A DNA stretch of 64,000 nucleotides from NCBI GenBank assembly GCA_010279815.1, contig QEOQ01000122.1:703551-767550 (forward strand), given 5' to 3'. The DNA is from Brachionus plicatilis (lineage: Eukaryota > Rotifera > Eurotatoria > Ploima > Brachionidae). A program made the translations under genes and the position numbers. The notes below the pieces were generated by a model. It saw only the letters and a list, made by a program, of their open reading frames with translations. It was not told the DNA's origin and made no database searches. Positions 55,830-64,000 of the stretch are shown here, in pieces. Within the stretch, counting starts at the first letter, position 1. Every line of letters begins with the position of its first letter.

Positions 55830-56274
55830 GATTAGGAATTCCTCGAGCTTTACACTGGCTCCCAAAAGCTACTCAATTATTATTTTATTATTGACGAGTT
55901 CTTTTCTTTTTCAAATATTTATCTCGTCATGTCCATCAAGAGTTGTCATCCTTTATTCTGTCTTGTTTGAAAGGCCATATCATTTATTTTGTTCAAAACT
56001 ATGTGCCAAGCTATTTAGGTGAGAGAGGGTCGCTGATGCGGAACAGATTTAAGAAAAAATAGCTCCAAAGATAAAAAAAATGTCCATTAAAAGATTAAGA
56101 TCACGTCCAAATTGTTACTTGATTCGCTTGATGGGAACTAATTTTCAATTAAAATTGTTTGCTTTTAATTCAATAATTGATGGAAAATATTTTTTCAAAA
56201 CAAATTCAAAACAAATCGACCTTGATATGATCACATGCATCTATCAAAATACTTTTGATAAATTAAAAAGATGA
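55830..56274 (+). pseudogene. Degenerate CR1/L2-like LINE fragment (RT C-terminus)
   Basis: The plus-strand translation across frames gives GIPRALHWLPKATQLLF (the LHWLP motif typical of CR1/L2/jockey C-termini), then SCLKGHIIYFVQNYVPSYLG and ERGSLMR, then from 56080 a basic RLRSRPNCYLIRLMG tail. One stop and a frame change show it is dead. It lies just upstream of the candidate small gene and on the opposite strand. Confidence 0.65.
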
Positions 56275-58257
56275 CCAGTTTAAATTGAAAAGTTTTCCTT
56301 TTAACAAATTTGAAAATTATTTTGAATAATTAAAAACAAACAAAACAATATATGTTTTTTTTAAACCAAGACATTTCGAAAAAATTCGAATCTTTAAGCT
56401 CTTTTTTAATTCAATTTTTGAAAATTTTAAATAAAATCCCTTTTTTAATTCATTTTACAGGTTAAATTAAAAATTTTAAAAATATTGTTTTTTAATTAAA
56501 TTTACATTAAAACAATTTTTAGCATTTGGATTTAAATTTTTTTAATTCAGTAATAAACAGTTTCATCACCATTTTCATTTTAAAATTTTAGTTAATTTTT
56601 ATGTCATTTCAAGTCGGATATTTTCCTCCCACTATAAGAGAAGAAAAGAAATGAATGCTAGTTCGGAAAATACATGACCGTAAATGGTTTAAAGCTTGCA
56701 AAGAATACAAAATCCTTTTTAAAAAGAGTAAAATTTGTTTTAATGACATTATGTATTTTTGATGAAAAAGATTTTTTAATTAATTGTGTCAAGAGCCGGA
56801 TTAAAATTTGTTGATCAAAATAAAATTCAAAATGATTGGAATTGTTTGAGTGTTATTTGAATGAAAATGGTTTTTATTCACTGATTGACAAAAGGTAGTC
56901 AATAATTTTTTTTGCGCCTTTTTAAAAGCTTAAGACTTATATATTTATCTAAAAATTTGAAAAATTGAAATAAGAATTTATAAGAAAATTTAATTGAATA
57001 ATTTTTTCAAATTGATAAAAATGTATTCTCTTTTTTTAGAATTTGAAAAATATTAAGAGATCCAGATGGAGATTATAGTATTCATTGATTAAAAATCACT
57101 TTTTTTTGAATATTAAAAAATATTTGAATTTGATAAAAATTTGTACGCAATTAAATTAAATTACTTAATTAAAATATTCAAACAAAAAATTTTTTTAAAA
57201 CAAAAGAACTAAATTATCAATTTGATCTTCGAAATAAATTCTTTTTTCATTGTCATTTCAGAGAGAGAATTATTGCTTTACTTTTTCTCACAACTTAAAA
57301 CTTTTTCATCAGAGTTTATTATCAATTTATTTTCAAATTCAGTTTTTTTGAATAAAGTTCAAGAAATTCAAAACTTAAGTGCTATCTGAATTTCTAATTT
57401 TTGACTTTAAATTTGTAAACTACGTCATTTGAAAGCCTAAATTTAATTTTTTTGGGAGGCTCGAAAAAAAAAATTTTATACCCAGGATTCTAAAAAACTG
57501 AAGTTATTTCAGATTAATCAATTATAAAATTAAATTTTTTTTTATACGAATATAAAGTCAAAAATTAGAAATTAAGATTGCACTTAAGTTTTGAATTTCT
57601 TGAGCTTTAAAAATTTTTTCTATTCCATATTAAAATTTAGAAATAATTATTTTTTAGTTTAACCAATAATTCATTATGAGCCTTTTAATAATTATTACTT
57701 TTTATATTTTTACTTTTTTATGTTTTTTTTAAATTTGATCAATTGTATCATGATTTTTTTTAATTTAGTAATTTTCATCAAGAGTATATTAGATTAATTT
57801 TGATAGAGTGGACCTGATTCATGTTTCTACGAAACTATCTCTAATCTATTTGAGTATCTAGAACCTTTTAAATTTTATTTAATCATACTTATAATTAGTT
57901 TGAAATTTATAAAAATATTTCTAATAATTAGTTTTTTTCTAATTTCTAAAGATAACTTATGTGACCGATTTTTAGTTAACCTATTTTATAAATCATAAAA
58001 TTTAAAACAAAATTTCGTGACCGAATGAATTTGACTAAAAAAAAACGAATGAAACATTAATGTTATAGTGATCAAAAAAGATCTGGTTTTTTATTTGGTT
58101 GTATATTTTTATTTTTTAAGCAAAAAAAAAAAGCAATTATCTTTGGTTAACAAAATAAGCATTAATTATCTTCAAAAATAAAAAAAGAAAAGAAAAATCA
58201 ATTTTGATAGTGAAAATATTACTTCTGAATAAATATATTAAAAATTAAAAATTTTCA
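56275..58257. other. AT-rich intergenic sequence
   Basis: No gene recognised. 57340-57400 and 57560-57600 contain inverted versions of TCAAGAAATTCAAAACTTAAG / CTTAAGTTTTGAATTTCTTG, so a decayed fold-back of about 260 bp probably lies at 57345-57605. Confidence 0.4.
57345..57605. repeat. Decayed inverted repeat
   Basis: Left CAAGAAATTCAAAACTTAAG with CTAATTTTTGACTTTA is mirrored on the right by TAAAGTCAAAAATTAG and CTTAAGTTTTGAATTTCTTG. The centre is about 130 bp and AT-rich. No flanking duplication was identified. Confidence 0.6.
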
Positions 58258-58671
58258 GCATCTTGAAGTTGAAGATCAATTCAAAATATCATTTCAATTC
58301 AAAAAGTTTATCATTAGATATTAAAACTAATCTTTGTATTTATTTAAATAATTTAATGTAAGATTCTTTACATGTTATGTAGATTTAAAAAAAAGGAATA
58401 AATTTTTTATTTCGAAAATATTTGTATGAGAAATCGATCTTTTCATTTAATTACTTATTTGGAATTTAATTAAAATATAAATCTTAAAAATCTATTTTAT
58501 CAATGTTGAGAAATTATTTTTTTTTAATTATTTTATGTTTTTAAATCTACATAATATTATAGCATTTTACATTAAAATTATTTAAATAAATTAAAAGATT
58601 AATTTTAATATTTAAAGACACACTCTTTGAATTGAAATGATATTTTGAATTGATCATCAACTTCAAGATGC
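58258..58671. mobile_element. 414-bp fold-back element
   Basis: The tips GCATCTTGAAGTTGA are inverted at both ends, continuing through ATTCAAAATATCATTTCAATTC. Further paired blocks (TTATTTAAATAATTTAATGTAA and TATGTAGATTTAAAAA) lie deeper, giving arms of about 130 bp around a loop of about 150 bp. It has no ORF and no clear target duplication. Confidence 0.75.
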
Positions 58672-59751
58672 CAAACTTTTTATACATAACATGATGCATT
58701 TAAAATCGAAAAATTCCAAATCTGATCCTTTTTAAATATTTTATAAAGTACAAAAAAAATTCTTTTAGTAAAAAAAATAAAACTTAAAATTTTTTTAATT
58801 CCAAAGATGATATCTAATTATGCTGTAATTAGTTATTAAAGCAATTAAAAATTATTTCCAATTTAATTTTTATTAATATCCTAAATTTTCCTAAAAAAGG
58901 TTAAAAAGTTCGCTTTTGATCTCTACCACATATTAGACTCAAATAAACAAACAAAAGATTAGCATTATCTTACAAATATTTTTCTTTTCAAAAAAATTAA
59001 TTTTAAGTTTTTTTCTCCTCAAGCTATCTAAGTATTATATTTTCACTACAAAATTATGATTATTGAGATCGCTGGACCATTAGATTAAAACTAAAAAAAT
59101 TAATATGATGATTAATCGGAAAAAATTGTGTTAATGATTTTAATACAAAAAATATTGAAGAGATGCTTAACTTTTTGTATTATAAAGAAGAAAATTTTGC
59201 CTCAAAAATTAATTCAATCATTTAAATGCGTAAGACTAATTATTTTCAGGGGAAAAGGGTTTTAAATTAGCAAAAACTTTATTTTAAAAATTAAAAATTT
59301 ATTCCAAATCAACTTTGATTTTATATTAAAAAATTTCAACCTAGCAAAAGAGTTTCAATATATTATTTAATTCTAATTTTGCTCTGAACACTTTAATAAT
59401 TAGACATCTGAACTACGAAATGGAATTAAATCAAATTAATATTGAGGATTTAAAATTTAGAGCTTAAATGTTGAAAAATTCAAAATTGATCTTTTAGTCA
59501 CAAAGCAGTTTATAACTCGTAAAATTGAGAAAAAATATTCAAATTTTTTTTCACCATTATTGGATTTTGCTATTAAATTTCAATTTTCTTGAGTCATTTT
59601 TTATCAATTTTTTCATTCAAATTTAAAGCTGAATTATTATTAAAAAACATTTAAAAGAGAAGGTAATCGTTCTTTCAAATATTCTATGTTGAAGCGAATA
59701 AAGACCGTACTTTTCCAAAAAAAATTGTTTATTTAATTTAAGGAATCGGCT
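58672..59751. other. AT-rich intergenic sequence
   Basis: No gene or element recognised. Confidence 0.45.
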
Positions 59752-59790
59752 TTAACGCTAGAAAAGCCACGGGTTTTTTAAGCTCTTTTT
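59752..59790. mobile_element. Solitary piggyBac-type end
   Basis: TTAA (59752-59755) is followed by CGCTAGAAAAGCCACGGG and TTTTTTAAGC, matching the CACTAGAAAGCCCGTCGGG end at 9453. A GGGTTTTTTAAACC block at about 59938 may be internal sequence. The opposite end was not found. Confidence 0.5.
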
Positions 59791-60452
59791 TTTAAATTGA
59801 ATACAAACTTTTTTAAAAAATTAAAAATTGAATAATTTTTTTATTCTTCAATCTGAAATTGCAAAAAATTTATGATTTTTTTCTTTAAAAATTGTTATAA
59901 TTTGATGTCAAAAAAAATATACATAAAAGCCCAAAGAGGGTTTTTTAAACCTACTAACATTTTTGGCTTATTTGACACATTTAAAATAAAAATTACTTAC
60001 AATATTGATTTATAAATATATAATATAATATATGGTTTTATTTGAATTAAAAAATGTTTAAAAGTTAAATAAATGATTTTCAATATTTTTTCAAATTTTC
60101 AAATAAAAATTGGTCATGATGAATATTTGAAACATCGCACTTTTTCAATAATAATTTCAACATTGAATACATTTTGTAATTCAAACAAAAAAATTGAAAC
60201 ATATTTAACATAAAATAAAACTTTATTGGTAAAAAAAAACTTAAATTTCACTTTTTTATAGCAGAATTTGAAAGTGGGTTTAAAAACTGACTTTGAACTT
60301 TTACTATATAAAAAAAAGGCCTTTTTGGTCTTAAACTTTAAATTTAAAAGTTGAAAAAAATAATGAAAAATAGCATTGTAGAGTAGAGCAATAGTCAAAA
60401 TAAGGTAAAATAAAGGTCTTAAAAAAAAACTGCACTTTAACTTATGTAGCAG
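59791..60452. other. AT-rich intergenic sequence
   Basis: 60055-60240 repeats wording seen at 8030-8260 (TTTTCAATATTTTTTCAA, CATTTTGTAATTCAAACA), so a dispersed repeat of about 190 bp is present at both sites. The 94-codon minus-strand ORF at 60114 is background. Confidence 0.45.
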
Positions 60453-60874
60453 CAGAGTTGTTTAAAAGTCACAAGTCCCAAGTCAAGTCCAAGTCTGTAA
60501 TTTTTTTTTTCAAAAGAAGTCCGAGCAAAGACTTTAATTTAAAAAAAAAAAGGCCTGAACTTTGACTTTTTTTTTATTTTTCAAAGTCCAAGTCTGGGTT
60601 TTAAAATTTTGAATACTGAAGAAGAATTGTGAACCCATGGATTTAAAATGACCATAACTTTGTTAATACTTAATTTTTTTTCACTCTGTAAAAAGATTTA
60701 GAAAATTTAGTAGATTTTTTTTTTATTTTATTGGCTTATAAACCTACAAATGCTGATAACTTTACAAAAATTTTTTTTTTGATTCTGTAAAATTCCAAGC
60801 TTCAATTTGGTACCATTTTCATTCAATTTGGATTAAAATTAAATAATGATTTTTGGAACTTTTAAACAACTCTG
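60453..60874. mobile_element. 422-bp hAT-type MITE with perfect 8-bp duplication
   Basis: The ends are the same 17 bases CAGAGTTGTTTAAAAGT in inverted orientation. The flanks TGTAGCAG at 60445-60452 and 60875-60882 are identical. The left subterminal region repeats AAGTCCAAGTC words; the right part carries CAAATGCTGATAACTTTAC and AAAATGACCATAACTTTG blocks also found at 12040-12260. It has no ORF. This is the best-preserved member of the family seen here. Confidence 0.9.
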
Positions 60875-61075
60875 TGTAGCAGGATAGAAAAAAGATTCTC
60901 ATTTATTTGATAAAAGAGCAAACAGTAGAGACTTGACAGGTATTTTTTTCAAAGCAAACATTTTTATTTTCATCGTCATCAAAATAAATAAAAGATAAAT
61001 GATCAATAAATAAACAAAATAGTTAAATAAATAAAAATAATTAACATTTATTTTGAAAAAAAAAAAAAATATATA

Positions 61076-62574
61076 TTAACAATTGCTAAGTCCAATCTTT
61101 CTCGCCACATATTTTATTTTGCGCTTTATTTGAGTTTTGACTAAATTGATGCACATGGCAATCAATATTAAACCAACAAAAATGTAAAGCGCCGATATAT
61201 AAAGACCATTCTTGCTTGCCTTTCTGTTTAACAAAGTCGAACCGGGAATCATATCACCAAAGCCGATGGTGGTCAATGTGACAAAACAAAAGTACAACGC
61301 GTCCAATTTTCCCCATTTTTCATACGAGCTAAAAATCAACATGCCACAAATCAAATACACCTGCATTATCACCAATGTGTAGCTGACTGGAACGCCTTGC
61401 TTCTCCAGCCTCTCTTGTCTGTACTGTTTGTAAATCAAATTCAATTGCTTTGTATTATAAATAGGTATTTGACTCATCTTGATTTTTCCATAGGGCTTTT
61501 TGATGCCTTTGACACCACGGTGCTCCAGGCCGTACAGCGATCGGGTAACATTGGTCCGACGCTTGAATTTGCTCTGGCTTCTGTTGCCAAAGTCGATTAT
61601 CAGCGATGGCGATGAATGGTTCAAGTCATTTCTAGACTCTGGTTGCTTGGCTCTAGATGTTTCGCTTATTTCGGTCATCCGTACCGAGGGTTGCCGCTCA
61701 GCTCCGTTGTGAACACTGAGCAACAATTCGCTTTTGGACACGCTCATTCTTCTTGGTCTTTCGGCTTCTTTTTTGCTTTTTTTTTCATTCAGAGAGGAAG
61801 ACTTGAACGGCTTAGCCTTGGACTTGGACTTGAAGATGTTTGAAATCAAATACTCGTTGTCGTTTAGTCTTTCGGCGCTGTTTAGCTCATTTTCGGTCAT
61901 GAAAGAGTTCATCTTTGGCAAGGTGATGTTGTCCAAAGAATAGGTAGGCTTTTCATTTTCGTTGTCGCTTTCCTGATCCACTGAAGACTCTCTTTCGATC
62001 AGACTGTCTATTTTTTTCATTGCCTCCACAATTTTTGGATCCTGAGTTTTTTGTGCCACACTCTCTCCTTGATGCACATTTATTGGTTTTGTGGCGCTGG
62101 CTGACTTGACCAATGTTTTTATGAACTCGACCGGGATGTCGACATACCGCAGACCGATGTTCACCGACACCACGGAGCTTTTGGGCTTTTTCTTGACTTT
62201 TTTGAAGGTTTTTTGCTCTGCTTGTTGTTCGGGAGGTTTTTTTTCACTTGCCGGTCTGGACACGGCTTCCGCATTGACTTTGTGGTCATAGAAATCTTCA
62301 TTTTGGTCATATGCTTCCAGTTCGTCATCTTCTGGGACTGTGTCTGTGCCATTTAGTTCAAAAGTTTTCCACGCTGCACGGTTCAGCCGATTTAGCTTGC
62401 GAGTTCTGTATCCTCTTTTGATCGAGTTGATTTTTCTGAATATGAACTTGAAAAGTGTTGCAGTCGATGAGCCTGTGTTTGCCAAAAAAAGCATCATTAG
62501 TGGAATACCAATCGAGCTGTAAAGTATGGTGAATATTTTGCCCCATTTTGTTTTGCATGAAATGTGACCATATC
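61076..62574 (-). CDS. Two-pore-domain K+ channel (K2P/KCNK), 3' exon
   Basis: One large exon opens after an acceptor (TAAAAG at 62575) inside the first selectivity filter: the codon for the first Gly of GYG is split, then YGHISCKTKWGKIF and the M2 helix (GIPLMMLFLANTG). From M2 to M3 there are about 345 residues of polar, charged sequence; typical K2P channels have a short linker here. M3 is VSYTLVIMQVYLICGMLIF, the second pore is TLTTIGFGDMIPG, M4 is LYISALYIFVGLILIAMCI, and a short basic tail ends at TAA (61076). The protein is a membrane leak K+ channel subunit. The loop has a PSLIID word (61592-61609) like the calcineurin docking PQIVID of vertebrate TRESK, and an RRMS site (61742-61753) suited to PKA/14-3-3. 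N-terminal exons with M1 and most of pore 1 lie upstream and were not found in the window. Confidence 0.9.
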
Positions 62575-63139
62575 CTTTTAATTTAAATTAGTTTTAAGGC
62601 TCAATATAAAATTGGCAACAAATTTTTTTTTTAATTTTTAGAAAAAAAATAGGGTTGTTGGGTAAAAATTAGTTTTAGTTGTGACTTGACGAAAATTTCA
62701 ATAAAATAATAACAATAGTTTTTTACTTAAATTAATACTGAATGGAATTATTTTTATCAATTTATTTTAATTAATACTAAAAGTGATATTTTTTTAAGAA
62801 AAATAAATTATTTTTTTTTTATTTTATTTTTGGATTCAGTGATGCATCATATTTAAAAATTTGAAAACAAATCTTTTTTAAATTTCAGATTTTTGTAAAT
62901 TTAATGCAGCAGTACGTATTTTTAATGTATTTTTGAAAAGCTCTTTTAATGGATCAGATGGTAAATGGTGCATAGTGATTAGGCGATGGAAGCATGCACC
63001 ATATACCATCTGATCCATATTATTTCCATAATTTTAAAAACAAATATCTACATTGGTCTGCTTGTTAAATTATTTAAAATCAATTCTAAATAAATGAATT
63101 AAGGCTGCATAGTAATAAGACATTAGCGTTTAGAAATAA
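62575..63139. other. Probable K2P intron with a short perfect hairpin
   Basis: AT-rich. As the K2P exon starts at an acceptor, this region should be intronic. Contains the inverted repeat listed at 62949-63018. Confidence 0.4.
62949..63018. repeat. 70-bp hairpin, 25-bp arms
   Basis: The arms 62949-62973 and 62994-63018 (ATGGATCAGATGGTAAATGG... and its complement) match at 24 of 25 positions. The 20-base loop is relatively GC-rich (GATTAGGCGATGG). The hairpin stands out from its AT-rich surroundings. It could be the head of a mobile repeat or a small-RNA precursor; nothing in the sequence decides. Confidence 0.8.
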
Positions 63140-64000
63140 AATGCCTCAAATACTGTTGATCAAGTGGAAATGTTTAATAGCTGCTTTGCTTCTATTGAAT
63201 CTTCCTCTTTGTCCAGTGAAAATGAATCAGCCAAATACATTTTTGATACATTTAGAGAATTAAAATTTAATGAAAATATTTCAACTCCAGGATTTTCATT
63301 TTGTGAATTCTCTTTGGATGAAATTAAAAAGGCTGTTGACGAACTCCCTTCGTCAAGCTCCCCTGGATTTGTTGGAATTCAGACCAAGATTATCCAAAAT
63401 CTTAACGAATTCTTTGTTCCATTATTATATGAGCTCTTTAATAATTGTTTATTTTTTAAAAATATTCCGGAAGACTGGAAAATTGCCATTGTTAATCCTT
63501 TATTTAAAAATAAAGGTGACAGGTCAGATATAAACAATTATCGGGGGATATCAATCCTATCACCAATAGCAAAAATCTTTGAAAAACTTTTAGCAAAACA
63601 GATATCTTATTATTTTGAATCGAATAAGATTTTATTTAAAGGACAACATGGTTTTAGAAACGGACATTCTTGTCAAACAGTAATCCATGAGTATATCAGT
63701 GAAATAAATAAAGCTAAAGAAAATAAACTAACAACTGTTTCTTTGTTTATTGACTTTAGGAAAGCATTTGATGTAATTGATTCAAATTTATTACTTTTAA
63801 AACTTTTTCACTATGGTTTTGATAATTCTTCTTTGGGTCTTCTTTCAAACTATTTTGAAAATAGATCTCAGATAGTTAGAATTGGTTGTGAAAAGTCTAA
63901 TCCAGTAAAATTAAAATTAGGTGTCCCGCAAGGATCTGTCCTGGGTCCACTGCTTTTTCTTATTTTTGTCAATGATTTACCATTTTTATTTAAAAATTTA
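63140..64000 (+). mobile_element. Non-LTR retrotransposon ORF2, reverse transcriptase, runs off the window
   Basis: The plus-strand frame is open without interruption from 63140 to the window end (287 codons). A Ser-rich linker (SSSLSSENESAKYIF) leads into FSLDEIKKAVDELPSS and PEDWKIAIVNPLFK. Next come NNYRGISILSPIAKIFEKLL, GQHGFRNGHSCQTV, FIDFRKAFDVID with the first catalytic Asp, and GVPQGSVLGPLLFLIFVNDL. The catalytic ADD motif is expected just past 64000. The endonuclease domain is missing upstream, so the copy is 5'-truncated, but the reverse transcriptase is undamaged. It lies in sense opposite to the K2P gene and probably in its 5' intron. Confidence 0.9.

Overview
The window looks like nuclear DNA from a small invertebrate animal. 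The background is extremely AT-rich and coding exons are GC-richer islands. Introns are mostly tiny (about 45-60 bp, GT...AG), and the recognisable genes are metazoan in type: a RhoGEF, an alpha-carbonic anhydrase, a two-pore K+ channel and non-LTR retrotransposons. A monogonont rotifer such as Brachionus would fit, but that is inference from composition and gene style, not proof. Two runs of N (40471-40794, 51874-52240) mark assembly gaps; the repeat sequence next to both is the 3' tail of the same LINE type.

Genes, left to right. (1) A PLEKHG5-like RhoGEF on the minus strand (1998-3706), running off the left edge. (2) A three-exon minus-strand gene of unknown function (10675-11348). (3) Isolated minus-strand candidate exons at 15060-15301 and 16930-16978. 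(4) A long first exon of a serine-rich protein (19769-20713, minus). (5) A candidate small gene (about 31280-32000, minus) just downstream of (6) a complete Rieske plus ferritin-like (DUF455) fusion gene in seven exons (32067-35120, minus). (7) A GC-rich intronless gene derived from a Tc1-type transposase, with the first catalytic Asp lost (40878-42164, minus). (8) A complete eight-exon secreted or membrane-anchored alpha-carbonic anhydrase (45321-46510, minus). (9) A GC-rich 642-residue Tyr/Pro-rich protein (52374-54302, minus) with a nine-copy minisatellite and a candidate tiny gene just upstream. (10) The main 3' exon of a two-pore K+ channel with an exceptionally long M2-M3 loop (61076-62574, minus).

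The rest is mobile-element territory. Non-LTR reverse transcriptase pieces lie at about 6440-6890, 24490-24890, 42768-43742, 50990-51873, 55830-56274 and 63140-64000. Small DNA elements are abundant and several keep target duplications: hAT-type elements with 8-bp duplications (744-1344, 46970-47101, 60453-60874), TTAA-type piggyBac-like elements (8994-9201, 9453-10348, 50325-50912, one end at 59756), a TAA-flanked near-palindrome (5421-5639), a 616-bp element at 36845-37460, and large fold-backs at 3951-4266, 39512-40285 and 58258-58671. A TIR-bounded composite at about 42720-44420 carries an unidentified 83-codon ORF and a LINE insertion.

The host genes do not form a pathway or operon. They are independent eukaryotic genes separated by repeats. 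The most notable host loci are the K2P channel, whose long loop carries a calcineurin-docking-like motif, and the apparently domesticated transposase.
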